Below, one piece after another: positions 53,312-61,592 of a stretch of DNA of 64,000 bases. Under the pieces are notes generated by a model that saw nothing but the letters and a program-made list of their open reading frames with translations, was not told where the DNA came from and did no database searches. Position numbers and translations under genes: made by a program. Each line of letters starts with the position of its first letter. Position 1 is the stretch's first letter. This DNA is from Actinospineispora acaciae DSM 45401 (GTDB lineage: Bacteria > Actinomycetota > Actinomycetes > Mycobacteriales > Pseudonocardiaceae), in assembly GCF_000620785.1 (NCBI RefSeq), contig NZ_JIAI01000001.1, positions 1,364,001-1,428,000 of the forward strand, given 5' to 3'.

Positions 53312-53791
53312 CTACGAACCGGCGTCCAGCACCGCCCGGACGATCCCCTGGTACCCGGTGCACCGGCAGAGGTTCCCGGACAGGATCTCGCGGACGGCCT
53401 CTCCGGTGAGTGGCTTGGGAATGTCCGGGTCGTCCAGCATCTCGGTGGCGGTCACCAGCAGCCCGGCCGTGCAGAACCCACACTGCAGCGCATGGTGGCG
53501 GCCGAACGCGTCGCGCAACCGCGCGGTCGTCCCGTGATCACCCAGGCCCTCCACGGTGGTCACCTCGTGCCCGTCGACCTGCACCGCGAACAGCAGGCAG
53601 GCGCGCACGCTCCGCCCGTCCACCAGCACCGAGCATGCGCCGCACACGCCGTGCTCGCAGCCCAGGTGGGTGCCGGTGAGCCCCAGGTCATCGCGCAGGA
53701 AGTCGGCCAGGGTGCGCCGCACCGGGACCTCGGCGTGCACGGCGCGGCCGTTCACCGTGGCGCGCACCACCGTCCGCCGCTCGGCCGTCAT
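53312..53791 (-). CDS. Molybdenum hydroxylase 2Fe-2S subunit, second cluster
   Basis: A 159-residue small subunit with GCEHGVCGACSVLVDG and VRACL for the first cluster and QCGFCTAG with CRCTGYQGI for the second. It is very similar to the small subunit at 18714 despite the separate cluster, suggesting duplication of the cassette. The start overlaps the FAD-subunit stop (ATGA). It transfers electrons from the large subunit encoded at 54621. Confidence 0.93.
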   Translation of the reverse strand: MTAERRTVVRATVNGRAVHAEVPVRRTLADFLRDDLGLTGTHLGCEHGVCGACSVLVDGRSVRACLLFAVQVDGHEVTTVEGLGDHGTTARLRDAFGRHHALQCGFCTAGLLVTATEMLDDPDIPKPLTGEAVREILSGNLCRCTGYQGIVRAVLDAGS

Positions 53792-54624
53792 GCGTCCTCC
53801 CCCACCGCGCGCCGGTGCGCCGCGCACAGCGCCTCGGCCAGCGCCTCCGCACCGAGTGGCGCGCGCCCCCAACGACGCCCGAGCCGCTCCCACAGCCGTT
53901 CGCCCGGCCGCTCCCCCAGCACCTCGTCCGGGACGCTGACCAGCAACGGCCGGTCGGCCGCCGCGAGCAGCGCGGCCCGGATCCCGGACACCCGCCCGCC
54001 CGCGTCGAGCGTGAGGACGCATCCGGCGCCGGCCGTGGCGAAGTCGCCGTGCCGGGGCGCGTACTCCACGAACCCCCAGCCCTGGCCGGGCCGCAACGCC
54101 GGCACCTCGACCCAGGTGATGATCTCGTCCGGCGCCAGCGCCGTGGTGAAGTGGGAGACGAAGAACCGCTCCGCCGGGATCGGCCGGCGGCCGCGCGCGG
54201 CGGACTCGACGTGCACCACCGCACCGAGCGCCACCATCGCCATGGGCAGCTCGGCCGCCGGGTCGGCGTGCGCCAGCGAACCGCCCACGGTGCCCCGGTT
54301 GCGGATGCCGACGTGCCCGATGTGCCTCGCGGCGGCGGCCACCAGCGGCAGCCGCGTCGAGATCAGCGGGTCGGTCTCCAGCGTCCGGTGCCGGACCAGC
54401 GCGCCCAGCACGACCCGGTCCACGTCGTCGAAGACGCGGTCCAGCTCGGACAGCCCGCCGATGTCCACCAGTCGCGCGGGCCGCGCCAGCCGCAGGTTCA
54501 TCAGGGTCACCAGGCTCTGGCCGCCGGCGAGCACCTTGGTCTCACCGGACGGGTCGTCGGCCAGCGCGCCGAGCACGTCGGCGACTCCCCGGGCGCGGTG
54601 GTAGTCGAACCGGGCCGGCTTCAT
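53788..54624 (-). CDS. Molybdenum hydroxylase FAD subunit, second cluster
   Basis: A 278-residue medium subunit. KVLAGGQSLVTLMNLRLARP and GTVGGSLAHADPAAELPMAM are the flavin loops; the C-terminal CO-dehydrogenase flavoprotein domain follows. All expected features are intact. Order here is large-medium-small, unlike the medium-large-small-large order at 15479. ATG 54624 overlaps the large-subunit stop (ATGA); a GTG two codons upstream is less likely. Confidence 0.92.
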   Translation of the reverse strand: MKPARFDYHRARGVADVLGALADDPSGETKVLAGGQSLVTLMNLRLARPARLVDIGGLSELDRVFDDVDRVVLGALVRHRTLETDPLISTRLPLVAAAARHIGHVGIRNRGTVGGSLAHADPAAELPMAMVALGAVVHVESAARGRRPIPAERFFVSHFTTALAPDEIITWVEVPALRPGQGWGFVEYAPRHGDFATAGAGCVLTLDAGGRVSGIRAALLAAADRPLLVSVPDEVLGERPGERLWERLGRRWGRAPLGAEALAEALCAAHRRAVGEDA

Positions 54625-56885
54625 GCACACCCGGCCCGGGGCGGCGCGAGCGGGGTGGCCGTCAGGTGTGAGCCGAGCGCGTCGTCCACCGCGGCCGCCA
54701 GCGCCGCGCCCACGGCGATGGTGCCGCTCTCCCCCGCGCCCCGGACCCCGAGCGGGTTGCCGGGGGTGTCCACCGGGAGGTGGCGGACCCGCACCTCAGG
54801 CATGTCGCACGAGCTGGGCAGCAGGTAGTCGGCGAGCGTGGTGCAGCGGGGCTGGCCGTCCTCGCCGTAGCGGAACTCCTCCAGCAGCGCGCCGCCGATC
54901 CCCTGCGCCACCCCGCCGATGATCTGGCCCTCCACCACCTGAGGGTTGATCTCGACGCCGCCTTCATGGGCCACCGCATAGCGCAGGACGGTCACCGCGC
55001 CGGTCCGCCGGTGCACCCCGACCACCGCCACGTGCACACCCATCGTCCAGGTCACGGTGGGCGGCCGGAACAGCTCGGTGACGTCCAGCGGCGGCCCCTC
55101 ACCGCCGGGAACGGCCAGCTCCGCCCAGGTCACCGTCCGCTCCGCCGAGCCGAACGCCCCGTCCTCCATCACCACCCCGTCCTCCGGCAGCCCGAGCAGC
55201 TTGGCCGCACGCCGCCGACCCCGCCGGCGCAGCTCGTCGGCCGCGCACCGGACGGCGGACCCGGCGAGCACCGCCGAGCGGCTGGCGAAGGTGCCGATGC
55301 CGTGCTCGACCAGGTCGGTGTCCGTACCCCGGACCACCACCCGGTCCATGCCCACGCCCAGCGCGTCCGCCGCGACCTGCGCGAACACCGTCTCGTGCGA
55401 CTGACCGGCGGACGCCGCCCCGGTGACCACCTCGAACGTCCCCGACGAGGTCAGCCGCACCCGCGCGGACTCGTACGGGCCGCGCCCGGTCGCCTCCAGG
55501 TAGCAGCCGATGCCCCGCCCCACCGCCAGCTCGGGGCGGGCCGCGCGCAGCGACTCCAGCTCGTCGCGGCCCAACAGCTCGACCGCCGCGTCCAGGCAGG
55601 CGAGGTAGTCGCCGCCGTCGTAGCTGATCGGCACCCCGTCCCGGTACGGCAGCGGCCGGGGGTAGGGCAGGTCGGCGGCGGCGAGCAGGTTGCGGCGGCG
55701 GATCTGCTCGCCGGTCAGGCCGAGGCGGGCGGCGGCGGCGTCCAGGCTGCGCTCCAGCGCGAAGCAGGCCTCCGGCCGGCCGGCCCCCCGGTACTGCGCG
55801 ACGATCGTCTTGTTGGTGAACGCGGCCCGGCCCCGGATCCGGGCGTTCGGGATCCGGTACGGGCCGAGCAGGTGGATCCCGGTGTTGGCGATCACCCCGG
55901 CCGCCCACAGGCTGCCGGCACCGACGTCGATGGTGAACTCGTCCTCCCACGCCGTGATGTGCCCGTCGGCGTCCACCGAGAGCCGCGCGCGGTGCACCTG
56001 GTCCCTGCCCTGCGCGGCGGACACCAGGTGCTCCTGCCGGTCCTCCACCCAGACCAGGTCGCGGCCGGTCCGGCGGGCCAGCACCGCGACGACGACCTCC
56101 TCGGCGTACACGTTGGCCTTGGTCCCGAACCCGCCGCCCACCTCCGGCACCACCACCCGCACCTCGTCGGTGGACCACCCGGTGGCCGCGCAGATGCCCC
56201 GGCGCACCAGGTGCGGGATCTGGGTCGACGTCCACACCGAGACCCTGGCCGCGTCCACCCTGGCCAGCACGCCCCGGCCCTCCAGCGGCACCGCCCCGTG
56301 CCGGCCGACCCGGTAGACCTCGTCCACCGTCACGGCGGCCTCGGCGGTGGACACGTCGCCCACGTCGATGGACATCTCACCGGCCAGGTTGTCCGGCAGG
56401 TGCGGGTGGATCGGCGCGGTGCCCGGGCGCAGCGCCTCCTCGGCGTCGGTGACCGCCGGCAGCGGGGCGTAGGTGACCTCGATGGCCTCCAGCGCGTCCT
56501 CGGCCGCGTACCTGTCCGAGGCGACCACCACCGCGACCGGCTGGCCCACGTAATGCACCCGGTCCGCGGGCAGGATGGGCAGCCGCTGCTCGGCCACGGC
56601 GAACCGGGTGGCCGCCGCGAACACCGGGTCCGGCTCGTGCAGCGGCGGGATCGTCGCGCGGTGCAGGCCGAGGTCGGCGCCGGTGTAGACGCCGAGCACG
56701 CCCGGCATCGCGGCGGCGGCCGAGACGTCGATGCGCTCGATCAGGGCGTGCGCCTCGGTCGAGCGGAGGAACACCACCGACCGCGCGCCGGCCGCGAGGT
56801 CGGCCAGGAAACGGCCCGTGCCGCCCATCAGCCGTTTGTCCTCGCGGCGTGGCACGGCCGTGCCGACCAGCCGGGGTGCCGTCAC
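54621..56885 (-). CDS. Molybdenum hydroxylase large subunit, second cluster
   Basis: A 754-residue large subunit: VPRREDKRLMGGTGRFLAD, PEVGGGFGTKANVYAEE, the active loop VAQYRGAGRPEACFAL, GAASAGQSHETVFAQV and VRGAGESGTIAVG with the catalytic glutamate. The loop YRGAGRPE is that of general aldehyde or heteroaromatic hydroxylases, not CO dehydrogenase. GTG 56885 is chosen, overlapping the permease stop, with GGAGAAGGGG upstream. Coupling to an ABC importer and a luciferase-like monooxygenase suggests the ring of an imported N-heterocycle as substrate. Confidence 0.91.
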   Translation of the reverse strand: MTAPRLVGTAVPRREDKRLMGGTGRFLADLAAGARSVVFLRSTEAHALIERIDVSAAAAMPGVLGVYTGADLGLHRATIPPLHEPDPVFAAATRFAVAEQRLPILPADRVHYVGQPVAVVVASDRYAAEDALEAIEVTYAPLPAVTDAEEALRPGTAPIHPHLPDNLAGEMSIDVGDVSTAEAAVTVDEVYRVGRHGAVPLEGRGVLARVDAARVSVWTSTQIPHLVRRGICAATGWSTDEVRVVVPEVGGGFGTKANVYAEEVVVAVLARRTGRDLVWVEDRQEHLVSAAQGRDQVHRARLSVDADGHITAWEDEFTIDVGAGSLWAAGVIANTGIHLLGPYRIPNARIRGRAAFTNKTIVAQYRGAGRPEACFALERSLDAAAARLGLTGEQIRRRNLLAAADLPYPRPLPYRDGVPISYDGGDYLACLDAAVELLGRDELESLRAARPELAVGRGIGCYLEATGRGPYESARVRLTSSGTFEVVTGAASAGQSHETVFAQVAADALGVGMDRVVVRGTDTDLVEHGIGTFASRSAVLAGSAVRCAADELRRRGRRRAAKLLGLPEDGVVMEDGAFGSAERTVTWAELAVPGGEGPPLDVTELFRPPTVTWTMGVHVAVVGVHRRTGAVTVLRYAVAHEGGVEINPQVVEGQIIGGVAQGIGGALLEEFRYGEDGQPRCTTLADYLLPSSCDMPEVRVRHLPVDTPGNPLGVRGAGESGTIAVGAALAAAVDDALGSHLTATPLAPPRAGCA

Positions 56886-57595
56886 CGGAGCCCCTTCTCC
56901 CAGCGCCACAGCAGCACCGAGACGGTGAACGACACGACGATGAGCAGCAGGATGGTGGCCACCATCTCGGGGTACGCGCCGTGCCCGTACGCCTGCAGCA
57001 CCACCCGGCCCAGCCCCTGGCGGGTGGCGAAGAACTCCGAGAGCACCACCCCGACCACGGCCAGGCTGGCCGCGAGCCGGACGCCGGTGAGCAGCGGGCG
57101 CCGGATCGCCGGCAGGATGATGTGCACCAGCATCTGGAACCAGGAAGCCCGCACTGAGCGGCCGAGCTTCCAGTACACCCGGGGCAGCTCCCTGACCCCG
57201 GTCGCGACGTTGATCAGCACCGGGAACAGCGCGAACAGCACGCCCATCACGACCTTGGAGCCGCTCAGCGCGAAGATCGGCAGCAGCACCGGGTAGAGCA
57301 CGATCTTGGGGACGCCGTTCAGGGCGATCACGAGCGGTTCGAACACGAGCCTGGCCCGGTGGGACAGGCCGAGGAGCAGACCGACCAGCCCGCCGAGCGC
57401 GGTGCCGACGGCGAAGGCGATCACCACCGCGACGGCGGTGGCCCGCAGGTCGACCAGGTAGTCGCCGTCGCCGAGGTTGGCCACCAGCACCCGCACCGTC
57501 TCCAGCGGCGCCGGCACCACGAAGGTGAGCCCGGAGACAACCTGCCAGCCGAGCACGGCGAGCACCGCGACAGCCACCGATCCGAGCCGGCTCAT
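56882..57595 (-). CDS. ABC transporter permease (SsuC/TauC-like), second
   Basis: A 237-residue membrane protein with about six helices and the binding-protein-dependent permease loop ARSVRASWFQMLVHIILPAI (EAA motif) followed by LLTGVRLAASLAVVGVVLSE. It belongs to the nitrate/sulfonate/taurine family. The start overlaps the preceding permease stop (ATGA), and the two different permeases probably form a heterodimeric channel with the ATPase at 58422. Confidence 0.9.
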   Translation of the reverse strand: MSRLGSVAVAVLAVLGWQVVSGLTFVVPAPLETVRVLVANLGDGDYLVDLRATAVAVVIAFAVGTALGGLVGLLLGLSHRARLVFEPLVIALNGVPKIVLYPVLLPIFALSGSKVVMGVLFALFPVLINVATGVRELPRVYWKLGRSVRASWFQMLVHIILPAIRRPLLTGVRLAASLAVVGVVLSEFFATRQGLGRVVLQAYGHGAYPEMVATILLLIVVSFTVSVLLWRWEKGLR

Positions 57596-58425
57596 GCCGC
57601 CCGACCCTTCACGAGCAGCCGCTCCACCACCGCCAGCAGCGCGGTGAGCAGCACCGAGAACAGTAGGACGACCAGGATGTAGGAGTACATGGCGTTGCTG
57701 TTGAAGATCTCGTACAGGTAGCGGATGCGGTAGCCGAGGCCGGCCTGCGCGGTGGTGAACTCCATCGCGATGCTGCCGATCAGCGCGTACACCACGCCGA
57801 GGCGCAGGCCGGCGACGATGAACGGCGCGGCGGCCGGCAGCGCGATCGAGAACAGCGTCTGGTGCGGCCGGCACTCCAGCGACCGGGCCAGCTTCAGGTA
57901 CACCGGCCGGATCCCGTTCAGGCCCACGGCGGTGTTCAGCGCCACTGGGATCGCCGCCATGACCGTGGCCAGGATGACCACCGAGGCCGCGTTGATCCCC
58001 ACGATCACGATCATCACCGGGTAGAAGAGCACCATCGGCACCGCGTAGAACGACACCAGGTACGGCTCGAACACCCTGCCCAGGGTGGGCAGCTTCCAGA
58101 ACGCCAGCCCGGCCAGCAGCCCGAGCGCCGACCCGGCCACCACGGACAGCCCGACCTCCATGCCGGTGCGCCCCGCGTCCGCCCAGAACTGCCCCTGGCC
58201 GAGCAGCCTGCCCAGCCCGGCCACCGTCCTCGACGGCGCCGGGAAGGTGCTCGCCCGCCACCACCCGCTCACCGCGCCGACCTCCGCGAACGCCCCGAGC
58301 AGCGCCAGCAGCACGGCGGTGGCGAGCACGCTCACCACGGCGTCCGAGGGCCGGCGCCGGGTTCGGCGCTCCGGGCGCACGGGTGGCCGATGCCTGGGTT
58401 GTGCCTCGGTCGGAGCCACGCTCAC
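57592..58425 (-). CDS. ABC transporter permease (SsuC/TauC-like), first
   Basis: A 277-residue permease with an arginine- and proline-rich cytoplasmic N-terminus (about 1-27) then six helices. The EAA-type loop ARSLECRPHQTLFSIALPAA and FIVAGLRLGVVYALIGSIAM are clear. It is longer than its partner by the N-terminal extension. The GTG start overlaps the ATPase stop (GTGA). Confidence 0.9.
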   Translation of the reverse strand: MSVAPTEAQPRHRPPVRPERRTRRRPSDAVVSVLATAVLLALLGAFAEVGAVSGWWRASTFPAPSRTVAGLGRLLGQGQFWADAGRTGMEVGLSVVAGSALGLLAGLAFWKLPTLGRVFEPYLVSFYAVPMVLFYPVMIVIVGINAASVVILATVMAAIPVALNTAVGLNGIRPVYLKLARSLECRPHQTLFSIALPAAAPFIVAGLRLGVVYALIGSIAMEFTTAQAGLGYRIRYLYEIFNSNAMYSYILVVLLFSVLLTALLAVVERLLVKGRAA

Positions 58426-59213
58426 GTGGCACCCTCCCGCTGCCGGAAACCGCGCATCGACTCGTCCCGCAGCGACGCCCACACCCGGTTGTGCAGCTCG
58501 TTGAACCGAGGCGTCGAGACGACGGCGGGGTCGCGCTCGTCGGGCAGGTCCACGTCGACGACGTCGATGATCCGGCCCGGCCGGTAGGACATCACCCAGA
58601 TCCGCTGGGAGAGCAGGATCGCCTCGGAGATGTCGTGGGTCACGAACAGCACCGTCTGGTTGCTCCGGCGCCAGATGTCGCGCACCTCCGCGCCCAGGAA
58701 GATCCGGGTCTGCTGGTCGAGGGCGGCGAACGGCTCGTCCATCAGCACCACCCCGGGCCGCAGCGCGAGCGTGCGGGCCAGCGCGACCCGCTGGCGCATG
58801 CCGCCGGAGAGCGTCGACGGATAGGCCCGCTCGAAGCCCTGCAGCCCGACCAGCTCGATCGCCTCCCGCGCCCGGGTGCGCTGCTCCGCCCTGGACACGC
58901 CGGCGATCTGCAGCGCGAACCGGACGTTGTCGGTCACGGTGCGCCACGGCAGCGTGGAGTCCTCCTGGAACACCACGCCGATGCCCCGGTCCGGGCCGGT
59001 GACCGGGACGCCACCCACGGCGACGCCGCCCTCGGTCGCGGCCTGCAGCCCGGCGATGGCCGCGAGCAGCGTGGACTTCCCGCAGCCGCTGGGCCCGACC
59101 AGCGAGACGAAGCTGCCCGACTCGACCCGCTCGCTGACCCCGTCCACCGCGACGACCGGCCCCGCCGGGGCGTCGAACACGACGCGCAGGCCGTCGACCT
59201 CGATCTCCGACAT
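58422..59213 (-). CDS. ABC transporter ATP-binding protein (SsuB/TauB-like)
   Basis: A 263-residue ATPase with Walker A VGPSGCGKSTLLAAIAGL (about 39-56), Q-loop VVFQEDSTLPWRTV, signature LSGGMRQRVALARTL, Walker B VVLMDEPFAALD and switch histidine FVTHDISEA. It energises the two permeases encoded downstream. The ATG overlaps the binding-protein stop by one base (TGATG). Confidence 0.95.
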   Translation of the reverse strand: MSEIEVDGLRVVFDAPAGPVVAVDGVSERVESGSFVSLVGPSGCGKSTLLAAIAGLQAATEGGVAVGGVPVTGPDRGIGVVFQEDSTLPWRTVTDNVRFALQIAGVSRAEQRTRAREAIELVGLQGFERAYPSTLSGGMRQRVALARTLALRPGVVLMDEPFAALDQQTRIFLGAEVRDIWRRSNQTVLFVTHDISEAILLSQRIWVMSYRPGRIIDVVDVDLPDERDPAVVSTPRFNELHNRVWASLRDESMRGFRQREGAT

Positions 59214-60193
59214 CAGAACCGCGCCCGCTGCGGCTCGGGCAGGTACTGCTGGTCCAGCACCGTCGCCCAGTCGACCGGTTCGGGGATCTGGCCGGCCGCC
59301 ACCATCAGGTCGGAGAGGTTCTTCAGCGCGGCCGGGTCGACCCGCAGCGAGTACGCCTTGCGCAGGTCCGGGGTGTCCCGCAGGGCCTTGGCCACGGTGG
59401 GCGCCTCGACGCCGACCTTGGGGGCGAGGTCCTTGGCGGCCGCGTCGGGGTCGGCCACCACCCAGTCCATGATCTTCTGTGCCACGGTGAAGAACTTCCG
59501 GACGTTCTCCGGGTTGGCCTTCGCGTAGTTGGAGTTGACCGCCGCGAGGTCGGCCGGCATGTCGCCGAGCACGTCCCGGGACGCCACCAGGACCTGGGCG
59601 CCCTCCTTCTGCTGCTTCTCGGTGACGAACGGGTGCATCGCCCAGCCCGCGGTGATCTGCCCGGCACGCGCGGCCGTCCAGTTGTCGCCCATGCCGCCGA
59701 CCGCCTGGCTGGTCACCCGCATCTTCTTGGCCAGGCCCTTGACCAGCAGCTCGGTCGACGACCCGGCCCCGGAGAAGCCCAGCTTGGCGCCCTCGGCGCT
59801 CCGGCCGGGCGGCGCGATCCAGTAGAAGTCGTTCACCTGGAACCACGGCGCCACCACCGTGAGGTTGGAGTCGGGCTGGCGGGCGGCCAGCAGCACCGAG
59901 GTGTTGCCGGCGATGGCCATGTCGGCGTCACCGCTGGTCACCACCCGCAGCGTGTTGCCGCCACCGCCGCCGGAGTACATCGAGACGTCCAGCCCGGCTT
60001 CGGAGAACCAGCCCTTGTCCACCCCGACCTGCAGCATCGCCATGAACGGCAGGCTGTCCACGCCGGTGGCCGAGATGCTGAGCCGGTTGGTCGGGCGCTG
60101 GTCGGACGACCCGCCGCCGCAGCCCGACACGGCGAGCAGGACGGCGGCGGCCATGGCGAGCAGGGCGGACGCGCGGGGCCGGATCTGGTTCAT
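59213..60193 (-). CDS. ABC substrate-binding lipoprotein, NMT1/SsuA-like
   Basis: A 326-residue extracytoplasmic binding protein. Residues 1-33 are a lipoprotein signal ending LAVSGC (lipobox), followed by a Gly/Ser linker and GVDSLPFMAMLQVGVDKGWF and GGGGNTLRVVTSGDADMAIA, typical of the NMT1/THI5-like family that binds sulfonates, nitrate or pyrimidine-type thiamin precursors. ATG 60193 is chosen because it starts a proper signal peptide and has GGGAGAT upstream; ATG 60220 would overlap the preceding stop. Confidence 0.9.
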   Translation of the reverse strand: MNQIRPRASALLAMAAAVLLAVSGCGGGSSDQRPTNRLSISATGVDSLPFMAMLQVGVDKGWFSEAGLDVSMYSGGGGGNTLRVVTSGDADMAIAGNTSVLLAARQPDSNLTVVAPWFQVNDFYWIAPPGRSAEGAKLGFSGAGSSTELLVKGLAKKMRVTSQAVGGMGDNWTAARAGQITAGWAMHPFVTEKQQKEGAQVLVASRDVLGDMPADLAAVNSNYAKANPENVRKFFTVAQKIMDWVVADPDAAAKDLAPKVGVEAPTVAKALRDTPDLRKAYSLRVDPAALKNLSDLMVAAGQIPEPVDWATVLDQQYLPEPQRARF

Positions 60194-60216
60194 GGGATCT
60201 CCCGGGAAGAAGCGGT

Positions 60217-60462
60217 TCATGCCACCTGGCGCCGTCGCCAGGTGACGCCCAGCGCGACCGCCACCGCCGCCAGGGCGAGCCCGAGGGCGGCGGGCACCCA
60301 GCGTGACTGCGGCCGGACGGGCTCCGGTGTCGGCGGGGCCACCGTCGCGCTGGGGTGCGCGGTGATCAGGACCCCGTCCGCCGGGGTCAGCCGGCGGGTC
60401 AGCGCCGGCGGCGCCCCGGGCACGTCGCTGCCCGGGGCCGGGTGCTCCGTGGACCGGGTCAT
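60217..60462 (-). CDS. Small single-span membrane protein
   Basis: An 81-residue protein of unknown family: a proline- and threonine-rich N-terminal part (about 1-52), one strong C-terminal helix WVPAALGLALAAVAVALGV, then TWRRRQVA. The arginine stop-transfer end predicts the N-terminal part outside. It lies three bases after the monooxygenase gene and its stop overlaps a possible start of the binding protein, so position in the operon supports a real gene. It might hold the binding protein or another component at the membrane; this is a guess. Confidence 0.6.
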   Translation of the reverse strand: MTRSTEHPAPGSDVPGAPPALTRRLTPADGVLITAHPSATVAPPTPEPVRPQSRWVPAALGLALAAVAVALGVTWRRRQVA

Positions 60463-60465
60463 CGG

Positions 60466-61458
60466 TCAGACCCGGGCCGCGATCTCGGCGAACGCCCTGA
60501 TGGTGTCCGCCTTGCTCCGGCCGGGGCGCACGAACGGCACGATCGACACCTGGTCCACCCCCAGGTTGGCGATCGAGGCCAGCCGCTTCTCGCACTCCTC
60601 CGGCGTGCCGGCCAGCGCGAACAGGTCCACCAGCTCGTCGGGGACCAGGTCGGCGTGCGCGGCCTCGGTGTCCATGTGGTGGTAGTAGTCGTAGTTCGAG
60701 CGGATGCGCTCCACCGCGTCCTGCAGGTGCGGCGCCACCGGGGCGGGCAGCGGGCGGATCACCACCCGGCTGACGTGCGCGCGCACCAGGTCGCGCGCCT
60801 CGGCGCTGTCGGGGCCGATCGCGGTCGGGGTCCACAGCACGATCTTCAGGTCGGCGAGGGTCCGCCCGCCCTCCTGGGCGCCGGCCTCGATGGTCCGCAG
60901 CGCGGCCTCGATGAAGTGCGGCGCGGTGCCCACCAGGACGATCACCCCGTCGGCGATACGCCCGGCGAGCCGCAGGATCTTCGGCGCGGACGCCGCGATG
61001 TAGATCGGGATCTCGACCGGGCCGTCCAGGTAGTCGAGGTGGTAGCGCGCCCCGCTGGTCGGCTCGGTGACGTCCTCGCCCCGGAACAGGGCGCGCAGCT
61101 CGGAGACGGCCTGTTCCAGCTCGGCCAGCTTGAGCGGGCGCAGGCCCATGGTGCGCAGCGAGGAGTCGCCGGTGCCGATGCCCAGCACCGCGCGCCCGCC
61201 GGTGAGCTCCGAGAGCGTGGCCCACGAGGAGGCGAGCACCGAGCGGTGCCGGGTCAGCGCGTTGGTCACGCCGGTGCCGAACACGATCCGGTCGGTGCCG
61301 ACGGCGGAGGCGGCCATCACGGCGGTGGACTCGCGCCAGATGTTCTGCGAGTCGCCGAACCAGACGTTGTCGTACCCGAGCCCCTCGCACAGCCGCACGT
61401 ACTCGCGCATCGCCGCCACCGGCTCGGTGGCGAACAGCCCGACTCCCTTGCTCAGCAC
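60466..61458 (-). CDS. Luciferase-like (LLM) flavin or F420-dependent oxidoreductase
   Basis: A 330-residue TIM-barrel enzyme. YVRLCEGLGYDNVWFGDSQN, ASAVGTDRIVFGTGVTNALT, GGRAVLGIGTGDSS, PIYIAASAPKILRLAGRIAD and the C-terminal FALAGTPEECEKRL define the LLM superfamily, with closest plan to F420-dependent methylenetetrahydromethanopterin reductase-like proteins. Reactions include oxygenation and ring opening of heterocycles or reduction with F420H2. GTG 61458 is chosen with GGAGGA eight bases upstream. It is the first gene of the ABC/molybdenum hydroxylase operon. Confidence 0.88.
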   Translation of the reverse strand: MLSKGVGLFATEPVAAMREYVRLCEGLGYDNVWFGDSQNIWRESTAVMAASAVGTDRIVFGTGVTNALTRHRSVLASSWATLSELTGGRAVLGIGTGDSSLRTMGLRPLKLAELEQAVSELRALFRGEDVTEPTSGARYHLDYLDGPVEIPIYIAASAPKILRLAGRIADGVIVLVGTAPHFIEAALRTIEAGAQEGGRTLADLKIVLWTPTAIGPDSAEARDLVRAHVSRVVIRPLPAPVAPHLQDAVERIRSNYDYYHHMDTEAAHADLVPDELVDLFALAGTPEECEKRLASIANLGVDQVSIVPFVRPGRSKADTIRAFAEIAARV

Positions 61459-61474
61459 GTCCCGGGTCCTCCTC

Positions 61475-61503
61475 CAGTGTGACCGGCGCAACGCCGGACA
61501 CTG
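61475..61503 (-). promoter_or_regulatory. Hairpin in the leader of the ABC/hydroxylase operon
   Basis: CAGTGT (61475-61480) pairs with ACACTG (61498-61503), and CCGGCG (61483-61488) with CGCCGG (61492-61497), around the loop CAA with a two-base bulge. It lies 17 bases before the monooxygenase start. It could end read-through from the GntR gene or act as a leader attenuator. Confidence 0.5.
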
Positions 61504-61508
61504 TGCCC

Positions 61509-61526
61509 CATATCCAGTATCCAATG
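61509..61526. promoter_or_regulatory. Candidate GntR operator before the ABC/hydroxylase operon
   Basis: CATATCCAGTATCCAATG shares TAT, TA and CCAATG positions (11 of 16) with TATATGTTAGCCAATG at 62342-62357, before the divergent amidohydrolase gene. The two sites flank the GntR gene, suggesting a common operator. Similarity is moderate. Confidence 0.4.
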
Positions 61527-61559
61527 CAAGGGGCACGGCACCGTCCCGGGAACCGGGCG

Positions 61560-61592
61560 GAGGTCGGGTCGAGGTCGGGTCGAGGTCGGGTC
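61560..61592. repeat. Three tandem copies of GAGGTCGGGTC
   Basis: The 11-base unit GAGGTCGGGTC is repeated exactly at 61560-61570, 61571-61581 and 61582-61592, touching the stop codon of the GntR gene. It is in the gap between that gene and the monooxygenase gene. It may be slippage, or a binding array; no function is known. Confidence 0.7.

Noticed and set aside
61560..61592. CRISPR-like array
   Set aside because: Three contiguous 11-base units with no spacers are a simple tandem repeat.
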